From Desulfosporosinus acididurans (GTDB lineage Bacteria > Bacillota > Desulfitobacteriia > Desulfitobacteriales > Desulfitobacteriaceae), in assembly GCF_001029285.1 (NCBI RefSeq), contig NZ_LDZY01000001.1, forward strand, positions 124,001 through 188,000: 64,000 nt of DNA, given 5' to 3'. Position 1 is the stretch's first letter. Each line of letters opens with the position of its first letter. The notes under the pieces were generated by a model that saw only the letters and a list, made by a program, of their open reading frames with translations, ran no database searches and was not told where the DNA came from. Positions 1 through 7,641 of this stretch are shown piece after piece. Made by a program: the position numbers and the translations under genes.

Positions 1-353
1 TTCGTAAGCCAATGAGTTATAAAGTGTTGTAATAACCGATTATAGAATGGCCAATGAATATAAATTTCTTGAATTTCTCGAATCAGGCGGAGAACTAAAA
101 GAGTAATTATGACGCCTACTCCCCCAATTTCCACAATCATAGCTGTCAGTACCGCTGGGACTTGGGGAAAACGGACTTTTCTGATAAGAAAATTCTTAAG
201 CGGGCTTATGGCTGCAGTCATGATAAATGCCAAAATAAAAGGCAAAAAAAGATAACTAAAGTGACCTACTAAGTAAATTAAAATACCAATGGCTAACCAA
301 AAAGCAATAAACTTCAAACTTCGAATAAAAAACGACTTGGTTACTTGGTTCAC
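1..353 (-). CDS. AI-2E/YtvI-type membrane protein, N-terminal part only
   Basis: An open frame on the minus strand starts at GTG (353-351) and runs off the window edge. The GTG shares one base with the TAG stop of dacF, so the two are translationally coupled. The roughly 117 visible residues start VNQVTKSFFIRSLKF. They contain hydrophobic segments such as FWLAIGILIYLVGHFSYLF and a PLKNFLIRKVRFPQVPAVL stretch, typical of the first helices of AI-2E-family permeases, which include the sporulation protein YtvI. The family assignment rests on pattern only; the C-terminal part that would settle it lies outside the window. Substrate unknown. Confidence 0.6.
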   Translation of the reverse strand, partial: MNQVTKSFFIRSLKFIAFWLAIGILIYLVGHFSYLFLPFILAFIMTAAISPLKNFLIRKVRFPQVPAVLTAMIVEIGGVGVIITLLVLRLIREIQEIYIHWPFYNRLLQHFITHWLT

Positions 354-1615
354 TAACTAGACTCCCTTCTTCTAGCAAGCAAAATTCGTTTCCGTGCCTG
401 GCGTTTCGCCATGAGCTTATAACGATAGAGAAACAGCAAAAATACTCCTAGACTCATAATACCTAAAGGCCAAGGCAGACCATTAGGTTTTGGATCCTCT
501 TGAGCTTTTGGGGGCAGGACAGTCCTCGAAGCATTAAGAGGAAGCGTATCTAAGAGGTTGCCGCCATCATAAACCTGCACTTGAGATACCGCCTGACCCT
601 CCTCAACTGAGTTCAGGACCTTCGAAGGAGACAATATCTTTAAACTTAATACTGAAGAGGTTTGACCATTGACCCCTTGTGTTAAGTAGATTGGCTTCCC
701 TAGCTTTAAATCAACCTTTTCATTGTTAACCGTTATTGCACCCAGCACCGAACCCGCAGGTTTATAAACCTGATCAGTATATTGGGTAAAACCATAATCG
801 AGCATTGCCTGCATATCTGTATAAATTTCACGGCCTGGTGATTTAAGAATCACGCCAATTAATTGACGGCCATTTCTTGTCATCGAGGCGACAAGACAGT
901 TTTCCGCTGCCGCCGTATAACCTGTTTTTATTCCATCGACGTCGGAATCTCGCCATAACAATTTGTTTTCATTCATCATTTGGGTTGGAACATCCGGCTT
1001 TGCTCTGGGAATAACATGAGATTTAGTACGTACATATTGAGCAAATACAGGGTTTTGATAAGCAACCCGAGCAATTAAGGCTAGATCATGAGCTGTGGTG
1101 ACATGACCTTCTGCGGTTAAACCGCTGGGATTGACAAAATGCGTCCGAGTAGCACCGATCTCAAGAGCTCTTTGATTCATAAGAGCGACAAAATTACTGA
1201 CATTTCCACCGATATATTCAGCTACAGTTACTGCAGCATCATTGGCGGAGTTTAACAACATTGCGTAAAGCAAATTCTGAAGTGACATTTGTTCACCAGG
1301 CCGTAAGTAAATCTGAGTCCCATAAACAAGCTTACTATTGAGTAAAGTAGAGGAGGCTGTCACAATATCATTCAAATTTCCCCGTTCGATTGCTAGAAGT
1401 CCGGTCATGATTTTTGTAGTACTGGCAGGTGCTAGTTGTTCGTCTGGATTTTTAGCAAACAGTGTCTGACCAGATTGAACATCAATCAAATAAGCACCCT
1501 CGCCGTGTATCTGAGGTAACGATTGATTAGTCGAAGGCATGTTCGAAGCATAAGTAACCGATATATTGCTTATTATCATCGATACCGTCAGTATTACAAC
1601 CATTATAAATTTCAA
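353..1615 (-). CDS. dacF: D-alanyl-D-alanine carboxypeptidase (DacF-like, S11 family)
   Basis: This is a penicillin-binding serine carboxypeptidase that trims the terminal D-Ala of peptidoglycan stem peptides. The three S11 motifs are present in order: SxxK as STTK near residue 66, SxN as SAN near 124, and KTG in DGIKTGYT near 230. An N-terminal signal peptide (residues 1-23) and a C-terminal hydrophobic helix (LPWPLGIMSLGVFLLFLY) followed by a basic tail give the usual membrane-anchored layout. The start is TTG, supported by GGAGG about nine bases upstream. It lies 23 bp after degV and overlaps the ytvI-like gene, so the three look like one operon. DacF-type enzymes often act in sporulation, but the sequence does not show timing. 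Confidence 0.9.
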   Translation of the reverse strand: MKFIMVVILTVSMIISNISVTYASNMPSTNQSLPQIHGEGAYLIDVQSGQTLFAKNPDEQLAPASTTKIMTGLLAIERGNLNDIVTASSTLLNSKLVYGTQIYLRPGEQMSLQNLLYAMLLNSANDAAVTVAEYIGGNVSNFVALMNQRALEIGATRTHFVNPSGLTAEGHVTTAHDLALIARVAYQNPVFAQYVRTKSHVIPRAKPDVPTQMMNENKLLWRDSDVDGIKTGYTAAAENCLVASMTRNGRQLIGVILKSPGREIYTDMQAMLDYGFTQYTDQVYKPAGSVLGAITVNNEKVDLKLGKPIYLTQGVNGQTSSVLSLKILSPSKVLNSVEEGQAVSQVQVYDGGNLLDTLPLNASRTVLPPKAQEDPKPNGLPWPLGIMSLGVFLLFLYRYKLMAKRQARKRILLARRRESS

Positions 1616-1638
1616 AGAAGAGTAGCCTCCTATTCTTG

Positions 1639-2490
1639 CTATACTTTACGCTGATAAAAAAGTGCGAGAGTGCCTGGCCCTGTATGACTGCCGACAACAC
1701 AGCCAATATCACTGATCCAAATATCTTTTACTACGACGCGCTCTTGGATTTCCCGTGCAAGAATCAATGCTTCTTCATAACACGCGGAATGAGAAATACC
1801 GATGATTTGTTCTTCCGGATGATCGATTTCCTCTTCTAACACCTCAGCTAACTTGCGGATTGCTGCTCGTCTGGAACGTACTTTGACAAAAGGTTCAATT
1901 TTCCCTTCCGAGGTCATTTGTAAAACGGGTTTGACATCGAGTAAACCGCCAAGGAATCCGGCAGTCTTACTCACTCTGCCCCCTTTAACCAAATACTCCA
2001 GGGTATCTAATGTAAAAATATATCGCATCTTGGCTCGAATATCAAGAATCTCCGCTTCCGCATCCTTCCAGGTCGTTGCCGAGGCAAGAACTTGCTGTGC
2101 CAAAATGGCCAGTAAACCGTAGCCAAAGGAAGCTCCCAGGCTATCAATAATATGAACTCGCTCAGGAGCCGATGTTGTTTCGGCAATCATTTGAGCCGTT
2201 GCAAAGGTAGAACTTAGACCTGATGAAAGATGAATCGCCACCACATCGCAGCCCTCAGATAGCCATCGTTCGTAATGCTCCAAAAGAGTATTGGGATTAG
2301 GCTGAGAAGTTTTCGGCAATTCTTTGTAGCGGCGATATTGAGTATAAAAATCCTGTATGTTAAGATTTACTCCTTCAAGATAAGTATTGCCATCAATAGT
2401 TACCGGCATCGGGACCGTTTCAATACCTGCTGCCTTAGCGCGATCTACAGGGATGTCTGAGGCACTATCGACGAGAATTTTAAAGGGCAT
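1639..2490 (-). CDS. DegV family fatty-acid-binding protein
   Basis: The 283-residue protein begins MPFKILVDSASDIPVD and has the DegV signatures: the N-terminal SDIP loop, TSQPNPNTLLEHYE (the lipid-pocket TSQPS-type motif near residues 60-66) and HLSSGLSSTFATA near 102. Family members bind one fatty acid and in Firmicutes can act as FakB subunits with the kinase FakA; no fakA is in the window, so that role is unproved. Length is normal. Start ATG is preceded by AGGGAGG. It heads the degV-dacF-ytvI-like operon. Confidence 0.88.
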   Translation of the reverse strand: MPFKILVDSASDIPVDRAKAAGIETVPMPVTIDGNTYLEGVNLNIQDFYTQYRRYKELPKTSQPNPNTLLEHYERWLSEGCDVVAIHLSSGLSSTFATAQMIAETTSAPERVHIIDSLGASFGYGLLAILAQQVLASATTWKDAEAEILDIRAKMRYIFTLDTLEYLVKGGRVSKTAGFLGGLLDVKPVLQMTSEGKIEPFVKVRSRRAAIRKLAEVLEEEIDHPEEQIIGISHSACYEEALILAREIQERVVVKDIWISDIGCVVGSHTGPGTLALFYQRKV

Positions 2491-2573
2491 AATGTTACCT
2501 CCCTAACGAAGACGATACATGTATTATAATTCGATGTGGGTCAATATTATCCCTGCAGGCCTAAAAAAATAAA

Positions 2574-2598
2574 TGTCCATGCTTATAAGCAATGGACA
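2574..2598 (-). terminator. Rho-independent terminator of the 40-codon gene
   Basis: An inverted repeat TGTCCAT...ATGGACA with inner GCTTA/TAAGC arms forms a nearly perfect 12-bp stem with one unpaired base. On the minus strand it is followed by TTTATTTTTTT. It lies between the small gene at 2653-2775 and degV, so it ends the small gene's transcript. Confidence 0.75.
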
Positions 2599-2652
2599 CT
2601 TAAGTCTATAATAATATATCAGTGAGTTATATCTTAACCGCAGACATACTTA

Positions 2653-2775
2653 CTAAGATACCAATTTTTGAATAATTGCGTGCTGCCCGATAATGGCCAT
2701 CAATTGCGGAAGTTCCTGCTTCTTAACCAACCGATAGTTTACTTCTTCGCCTTCAATCCATGTTACAAGAAACAT
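2653..2775 (-). CDS. Small protein, 40 aa, unknown
   Basis: A short frame starts at ATG 2775, preceded by GAGAAGGGG at good distance, and ends with TAG. The product starts MFLVTWIEGEEVNYRLVKKQ and ends AIIQKLVS. It has no signal peptide or membrane segment. Support comes from context rather than similarity: a well-spaced promoter overlapping a palindrome upstream, a ribosome binding site, and its own terminator downstream. I do not recognise the family. The compact beta-alpha-like sequence could be a small regulator or adaptor. Confidence 0.6.
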   Translation of the reverse strand: MFLVTWIEGEEVNYRLVKKQELPQLMAIIGQHAIIQKLVS

Positions 2776-2795
2776 AGAATCCCCTTCTCTCAATT

Positions 2796-2844
2796 GTATT
2801 ATGGATTATGTATACATAATACCATAATACAAAATAGAAAACAA
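2796..2844 (-). promoter_or_regulatory. Promoter overlapping a 35-bp near-palindrome
   Basis: On the minus strand TTGTTT (2844-2839) and TATTAT (2821-2816) are 17 bp apart, a good sigma-A promoter. The -10 lies inside a near-perfect palindrome, 2796-2830, with arms GTATTATG...CATAATAC around a TATGTATACATA core. A protein binding here would block RNA polymerase, so I infer a repressor operator for the 40-codon gene. Confidence 0.55.
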
Positions 2845-2881
2845 GTTTCTCGCGGGATCTGAGTCCATAAAAAATGTCAAT

Positions 2882-3307
2882 TCATAACCTTAAGTCAGTT
2901 TTTGTTAACAAGCAATTAATCTGAGCCCATAAATCGGTATTTCGAATATCCGTATGGCGGCCCTCTTTATTGATGAAGAGGTGGGCTGTTTTTCCTTGGG
3001 CTAGAAGCGTATTATCACGATATATATCATATAAGAACGTTATTGAACGCGAAGTGATTTTCTCGATGGTCGTAATTATTTCTAGTTCATCATCATAATG
3101 AGCAGGTTTTCGGTATCGACAATTGGCCTCAATTACTGCTAACGAAAATCCTTGCTCCTCAAACTTTGTATACGGGAGTTCTAAATCTCGAAAAAATTCG
3201 GAACGGCCTACCTCAAACCAAATAAGATAGTTCGCGTGATAAACAATTCCCATTTGATCCGTTTCTGCGTAACGAACTCGCAGTCGACTTTTGCCTGATA
3301 ACCCCAT
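2882..3307 (-). CDS. Acyl-CoA thioesterase, hotdog fold (YbgC/4HBT type)
   Basis: A 141-residue single hotdog domain. The start RVRYAETDQMGIVYHANYLIWFE is the YbgC/4-hydroxybenzoyl-CoA thioesterase signature, with the catalytic Asp at the ETDQMG position and the conserved HxNY that follows. Members hydrolyse short-chain or aromatic acyl-CoA thioesters in the cytoplasm; the substrate cannot be read from sequence. ATG follows AGGAGGCGTACAA. It is monocistronic as far as I can see. The hbd operon 6 kb away also handles acyl-CoA, but no direct link is visible. Confidence 0.85.
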   Translation of the reverse strand: MGLSGKSRLRVRYAETDQMGIVYHANYLIWFEVGRSEFFRDLELPYTKFEEQGFSLAVIEANCRYRKPAHYDDELEIITTIEKITSRSITFLYDIYRDNTLLAQGKTAHLFINKEGRHTDIRNTDLWAQINCLLTKTDLRL

Positions 3308-3435
3308 TTGTACGCCTCCTTAAACATATTCAAGCAAGTGAAATTCTTCTACATTTTTCACCTTCCTAATCTATAATAAACATAGTTTGATGAACAAAGG
3401 CAATTTTGGGTTTAATTATTAGCTCATTTGTGAAT

Positions 3436-3465
3436 CTGTCATTATCCTATACAACATGTTATAAT
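3436..3465 (+). promoter_or_regulatory. Sigma-A promoter of the DUF896 gene
   Basis: CTGTCA (3436-3441) and TATAAT (3460-3465) are 18 bp apart. Transcription would start near 3472, which puts the ATG at 3477 almost at the 5' end and favours the downstream TTG (3510) with its GGAAGGGG ribosome site. Confidence 0.55.
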
Positions 3466-3509
3466 AAACTATTATAATGTCAGCAATCCTAACGGAAGGG
3501 GAACTATTT

Positions 3510-3701
3510 TTGAGCACTCCAATTAATATCCTAATTCAACGAATTAATGAACTTTCCAAGAAACAAAGGTCCGAAGGTCTTGAAGATTGGGAAAAAGCGG
3601 AACAGGAAGTCCTTCGGCAAGAATATTTGTCGTTTATCCGCGGTCAAGTTAAAGAGACATTAAGCAGAGTCAAGTTTGTCGATAACGAAACCCTCCAATA
3701 G
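3510..3701 (+). CDS. DUF896 family protein (YnzC-like)
   Basis: A small cytoplasmic protein with the DUF896 pattern: INILIQRINELSKKQRSEGL, then EKAEQEVLRQEYLSFIRGQVK, two amphipathic helices. I place the start at TTG 3510 because GGAAGGGG sits eight bases before it; an in-frame ATG at 3477 has no ribosome site and would lie at the transcript 5' end. This gives 63 residues, close to family length. DUF896 proteins are common in Firmicutes and their function is unknown to me. Confidence 0.82.
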   Translation: MSTPINILIQRINELSKKQRSEGLEDWEKAEQEVLRQEYLSFIRGQVKETLSRVKFVDNETLQ

Positions 3702-3708
3702 TGGGCTA

Positions 3709-3787
3709 GGCGCTTTCGGCGAAAGCGTCCACAGGACACTTTCGTCACCGAGACCCCGATGTTCAGCTTTAGCTGAACGAGTTCACT
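3709..3787 (-). repeat. Dispersed intergenic element, copy F (divergent)
   Basis: In minus orientation it begins AGTGAACTCG, and the TGA in this string is the stop codon of the MBL gene. It then has the GAACATCGGGG segment shared with the copies at 18.9, 44.9 and 53.0 kb, and a stem CGAAAG-c-GTCC / GGAC-a-CTTTCG (3720-3744). The other copies have CAATAATGTCC / GGACATTATTG at this point, so the outer stem differs but stays paired. A second hairpin, CGCTTTC/GAAAGCG (3711-3728), competes with it. It also separates two convergent genes and may act as their terminator. Confidence 0.7.
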
Positions 3788-4436
3788 TCAACGTTCTTTG
3801 AAGGTTATCCAGCCAATGACTCGACGCAGGAGTCGCCGGTCCATGTCCAGGGAGAATCCAGCGCAAGGGACGACTTGTTATTGTTCGGGCCGATTCTATT
3901 AATTTTTCTTTATCCCATGTAAAAAACTTCGGCGCCAAACGAAGTTCTCCTCCTTGAAAAAGGTCCCCGACAATTGCAACACCGTTCCGATAGAGAACGA
4001 TATGTCCCGGAGTATGTCCAGGAGTTGGTATTATTTCCCATTCTCCAAATAGCTTTTGGTCCTTGAGGGAGCAAATGTTTTCCGGAATAGTTAATTTTCC
4101 GTAAATAGGACGAGTTAACAAGGGTAACCAACGTTTTATTCCATGACGTTTCAATTGTCCGTTAATAAAAGGTATCTCAAGGGAATGGGCATACAGCGGA
4201 CATTTCATAGTTTTTTGCAGTATGACTGCACTTCCGACGTGATCGATATCATAATGCGTGAGAATTATTCCTTCCGCAGCCGTTGGATCAAGCCCAATAG
4301 AATTTAAATACTTAAGTATGCGATCTTCTTGTCCCGGCATACCTGAATCAACTAAAAAAGTATGTAAACCTGTCACGACGTAAACGTGGGCACCCTTAAC
4401 TCCATCGATTAAATGAATGCCATCAGTTACTAACAC
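3783..4436 (-). CDS. MBL-fold metallohydrolase (glyoxalase II-like)
   Basis: The metallo-beta-lactamase zinc motif appears as THYDIDHVG, followed by TPGHTPGHIVLYRNGVAIVGD and a C-terminal LPGHGPA, giving the metal ligands of a glyoxalase II-type hydrolase. GTG 4436 is the likely start because GGAGG lies ten bases upstream; an in-frame ATG at 4457 would place that ribosome site inside the gene. The length is then about 217 residues. Substrate unknown. The last codons run into the repeat element, whose AGTGAAC supplies the stop codon. Confidence 0.85.
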   Translation of the reverse strand: MLVTDGIHLIDGVKGAHVYVVTGLHTFLVDSGMPGQEDRILKYLNSIGLDPTAAEGIILTHYDIDHVGSAVILQKTMKCPLYAHSLEIPFINGQLKRHGIKRWLPLLTRPIYGKLTIPENICSLKDQKLFGEWEIIPTPGHTPGHIVLYRNGVAIVGDLFQGGELRLAPKFFTWDKEKLIESARTITSRPLRWILPGHGPATPASSHWLDNLQRTLK

Positions 4437-4671
4437 TATGATTTTTCCTCCATCCAATGGTCAACGTGCTGTTTGTTCATTATAGGAACACAGCATGTTT
4501 TTTAATTTCTCCAGATTAGTTTGTTCGACGAAAAACTAAAAATACCTTTTTAGAAATAGAAGCAGGCAAAGATTCAAAGATGAAGAATAATAAACCTTTA
4601 TGAACGTATTTTTAAAGTCATTCGGCAGATACTAATAGTGTTCAAACGTTTTAAAAAGGAGGAGGATCCTT

Positions 4672-4965
4672 TTGCCGGAACGAATTCTGAAATTTGGAGG
4701 CGTTAAAATCCGCAATCTCGTTCCCCCTGTAAAAATAAATCGTTTTGTCAATCAATTACCATTAGAAAAACGAGACTCCCTCTTCGAAATTGCCACTGAA
4801 TTACAAAACGCGGGAATGATTGACGTATTAAATTCTCGTTCACAAAGTACGATGGATAAGGATACTATCGATGACCAAATGACCAATACAGGTAATTTTG
4901 CTCACGACTTATCAAGTTTTAAGCGACACATTAACGAGAAAGACTCTTTAAATCTTCCCAAGTGA
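4672..4965 (+). CDS. Hypothetical protein, 97 aa
   Basis: Starts at TTG 4672 behind a strong GGAGGAGG. The N-terminal half is basic (PERILKFGGVKIRNLVPPVK); the middle RFVNQLPLEKRDSLFEIATE is helical; the last 40 residues are polar and probably flexible. There is no signal peptide or membrane segment. I do not recognise the family. The stop codon is the TGA of the AGTGAACTCG string that starts the repeat copy at 4961, so the natural C-terminus may have been reshaped by insertion. Confidence 0.6.
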   Translation: MPERILKFGGVKIRNLVPPVKINRFVNQLPLEKRDSLFEIATELQNAGMIDVLNSRSQSTMDKDTIDDQMTNTGNFAHDLSSFKRHINEKDSLNLPK

Positions 4966-5030
4966 ACTCGTTCGGCTAATGCAAGTTCACAAAGGACCCA
5001 CCCCCACTTCTAAAAGTGGGGGTCTTATTA
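4961..5030 (+). repeat. Dispersed intergenic element, copy A (short form)
   Basis: Begins AGTGAACTCG, overlapping the stop codon of the 97-aa gene. It goes directly to the other end of the element, AAAGGACCCA followed by the CCCCCACTT/AAGTGGGGG hairpin; the central stem present in longer copies is missing. It therefore looks like an internally deleted copy in the same orientation as the gene. Confidence 0.7.
5000..5023 (+). terminator. Terminator hairpin within repeat copy A
   Basis: ACCCCCACTT / AAGTGGGGGT with a four-base loop is a perfect 10-bp stem. It is followed by CTTATTAATTATTTTT. It can end transcription of the 97-aa gene. Confidence 0.75.
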
Positions 5031-5057
5031 ATTATTTTTGGGGAAAAAATTGCATTT

Positions 5058-5094
5058 AAAATTCCGCACAAACTTAATGTTGTGCGGAATTTTT
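5058..5094. terminator. Bidirectional terminator between the 97-aa gene and deoR
   Basis: ATTCCGCACAA / TTGTGCGGAAT is a perfect stem flanked by A-runs on one side and T-runs on the other, so it can stop transcription from both convergent neighbours. Confidence 0.8.
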
Positions 5095-5112
5095 AGTGTT
5101 GGATTTTGCAAC

Positions 5113-5862
5113 TTAGGCAAGAAGAACCTTAACTCCCATAGAATTCAATTTATCCCGAATTTCTTCCTCTAGACCGGAATCAGTTACTAACGTTTGGATA
5201 CTGTCCCAGCGCGCAAAAGTATGAAAATAGATTTGGCCAATCTTGGCACTATGCGCAACAAGGATGACCTCTTTAGCAACTTTAAGCATTTCTTGTTTAA
5301 CTTCCGATTCAAGCATATTAGCAGTTGATAAACCACGTTCAATAGCAACTCCGGTTGCTCCTAAAAATAGTTTATCGGCATTAAAGCCTTTCAGAACAGA
5401 TCGTGTAAGTGGTCCAACAAGAGCAAAGTTTTTACCCTGAACTTCTCCTCCAGTTAGTAAAACGGTAATCTCATTTCGGTTTCCCAAAACACCTGCAATG
5501 GGTATTGAATTGGTAATCACGGTACATTTAGTCGTTAGAGCTTGAGCTACACCAAGCGTTGTAGTTCCTGCATCCAAGATAACCGAATCGCCTTCGGTGA
5601 TAAGAGTTGCAGCTAAATGTCCGATCCTAGACTTCTCACGCTCTGCTTCTCCCATACTCATCATCAAAATTTCCGTTGGTAGAACTGGAGGATAGATCGC
5701 TCGTCCATGTTCGCGCTGAATCAGACCTAGAGCGGCTAAGTTCTTCAAGTCTCGTCGAATTGTCATTTCCGAAACATTAAACCGTTTGGCCAATTCAGTG
5801 ACAGTTAAATTGCCATGCTCTTGGAGTAACCATTGAATTTCATCCTGCCTTTCAGAACTCAC
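5113..5862 (-). CDS. DeoR-family transcriptional regulator
   Basis: Residues 1-57 form a DeoR winged helix (LTVTELAKRFNVSEMTIRRDL, then LGLIQREHGRA). Residues 75-235 form the DeoR sugar-phosphate sensor fold (DSVILDAGTTTLGVAQAL, then TVLLTGGEVQ and DKLFLGATG). Such proteins repress sugar genes until a phosphorylated sugar binds. The GTG start has GGAGGG eight bases upstream. It is the last gene of gap-pyk-deoR, so it probably controls its own glycolytic operon; it is not the CggR type normally found with gap in Bacillus. The effector is unknown. Confidence 0.85.
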   Translation of the reverse strand: MSSERQDEIQWLLQEHGNLTVTELAKRFNVSEMTIRRDLKNLAALGLIQREHGRAIYPPVLPTEILMMSMGEAEREKSRIGHLAATLITEGDSVILDAGTTTLGVAQALTTKCTVITNSIPIAGVLGNRNEITVLLTGGEVQGKNFALVGPLTRSVLKGFNADKLFLGATGVAIERGLSTANMLESEVKQEMLKVAKEVILVAHSAKIGQIYFHTFARWDSIQTLVTDSGLEEEIRDKLNSMGVKVLLA

Positions 5863-5891
5863 GATCTCCCTCCTTTCTGTTGTTAACGTTT

Positions 5892-7625
5892 TTAAAGAAT
5901 GCTCATCGAACCTTCATATAAGATACCTGTAAGTGCATCAACGGTTACCAACTGCCCATTGGTTACTTTTGTAAAGGCCTCCCTTGCACCAACAATTGCG
6001 GGTATTCCATACTGCAAAGCAGCAATTGCCGCATGAGAAGTCAATCCTCCTTCTCCTACTACAAGTGCACCTGCACGAGCAATAAGAGGTACAAAGCTGG
6101 CATCAGTACTTTCGGCAATTAAAACGTCTCCCAGATTGAAATTATCCTGTTCAGGATTCTTGATTTTTTGCGCTAAACCGGAGAACGACTTACGTCCAAT
6201 ACCAGTTCCTTTGGAGAGAATATTTCCAATAATTTGGACTTTAATCATATTGGTCGAACCAACTTTACCGATTGGTACGCCCGCAGTAATAACAACTACA
6301 TCTCCCGAAGAAATATAATTCATGGTTAAGGCACTATTCACAGCTACAGACAGCATTTCGTCAGTACCCGAACTTTCAGGAACGACAATAGGTTGAACTC
6401 CCCATTGGAGTGACAGCTTTCTTGCGGTAGTAGCAAGTGGTGCAGCCGCAACTATCAAAGCTTTAGGACGATATTTAGAAATCATTTTTGCCGTCAAACC
6501 AGAATGGGTTGGAGTTAGAATAGCTGCCGCATCAAGATCCTTGGCAATATTATATGTTGCATAACTAATCGCTTCAGCAACATTTAACTGCGGATGGCGA
6601 TTAGCTTGACTTTCCAAAAATGTCCTTTCTGTTCGGCGTGCAATCTTATCCATCATTTGAACAGCTTGGATTGGAAACTGACCTGCAGCTGTTTCACCCG
6701 ATAACATAATGGCATCAGTTCCGTCCCAAATAGCATTGGCAACATCACTTGCCTCTGCACGCGTTGGCCGAGGCTGCCGAATCATTGAGTCCAGCATTTG
6801 GGTTGCCACTATTACCGGTTTCCCCATGAAGTTACATTTAGAGATCATTTCTTTTTGATTAATAGGAACTTCCTCGACGGGGATTTCAACCCCTAAGTCT
6901 CCCCTGGCTACCATTAATCCATCTGCGACTTCTAGGATTGAATCCAAGTTAGCAATGCCTTCTTGGCTTTCAATTTTGGCAATAATATGAACTTCAGCAC
7001 CCATATCTTCGACAATTCTGCGTACATCTAAAATATCCACAGCCTTTTGAGTGAACGATGCCGCGATGAAATCAATTCCTTGCGAAACACCAAAGCGAAT
7101 GTCATCAATATCTTTTTCTGTTACTGCCGGCAAATCGACATGAATACCAGGGACATTAACGCCTTTTTGCGATTTTAGAATCCCACCGTTACGGACGACG
7201 GTCCGAATTATTCCTTGTTCTACAGTGCTTACTTCTAGATCGAGTTGACCGTCATCAATTAATACATGGGTCCCAGGATTAACACTTTGCCACAACGTTT
7301 TGTGAGTAATACCTACCCGTTCTTGATTCCCAAGGCTGAGATCCGTATCGAGGGTAAAGCTCATACCATTTTCTAATCTAATTCCCTCATTAGGAACCAT
7401 TCCGGTACGAATTTCCGGGCCTTTTGTGTCGAGAAGAATTCCTAAATGCTTGCCGATTTTTGCTGCTTCTTCTTTTAAAACCGCAATTCGTCGTCCATGT
7501 TCCTCATGGGTTCCATGGGAGAAATTTAGTCGTGCAACATCCATTCCCGCAGCTAGAAGAGCTTGAACATTTTCTCTAGATTCACTTGCCGGGCCTATCG
7601 TGCAGACAATTTTAGTCCTTCTCAT
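5892..7625 (-). CDS. pyk: Pyruvate kinase with C-terminal PEP-utilising domain
   Basis: Converts PEP and ADP to pyruvate and ATP. The start MRRTKIVCTIGPAS, the ARLNFSHG loop, IIAKIESQEG with the catalytic Lys, MVARGDLGVEIP and TRAEASDVANAIWDGTDAIMLSGETA are all present. After about residue 470 there is an extra mobile PEP-utiliser-like domain, ending GGLTSHAAIAALQYGIPAIVG, as in Bacillus and clostridial enzymes. ATG 7625 has AGGAGG upstream and is preferred over a longer frame. It lies 16 bp after gap. The total of about 577 residues is normal for the two-part form. Confidence 0.96.
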   Translation of the reverse strand: MRRTKIVCTIGPASESRENVQALLAAGMDVARLNFSHGTHEEHGRRIAVLKEEAAKIGKHLGILLDTKGPEIRTGMVPNEGIRLENGMSFTLDTDLSLGNQERVGITHKTLWQSVNPGTHVLIDDGQLDLEVSTVEQGIIRTVVRNGGILKSQKGVNVPGIHVDLPAVTEKDIDDIRFGVSQGIDFIAASFTQKAVDILDVRRIVEDMGAEVHIIAKIESQEGIANLDSILEVADGLMVARGDLGVEIPVEEVPINQKEMISKCNFMGKPVIVATQMLDSMIRQPRPTRAEASDVANAIWDGTDAIMLSGETAAGQFPIQAVQMMDKIARRTERTFLESQANRHPQLNVAEAISYATYNIAKDLDAAAILTPTHSGLTAKMISKYRPKALIVAAAPLATTARKLSLQWGVQPIVVPESSGTDEMLSVAVNSALTMNYISSGDVVVITAGVPIGKVGSTNMIKVQIIGNILSKGTGIGRKSFSGLAQKIKNPEQDNFNLGDVLIAESTDASFVPLIARAGALVVGEGGLTSHAAIAALQYGIPAIVGAREAFTKVTNGQLVTVDALTGILYEGSMSIL

Positions 7626-7641
7626 TATTAATTCCTCCTGA

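Noticed and set aside
2668-2862. A 64-codon frame on the plus strand
   Set aside because: It is antisense to the 40-codon gene, has no ribosome site and runs through the palindromic promoter.
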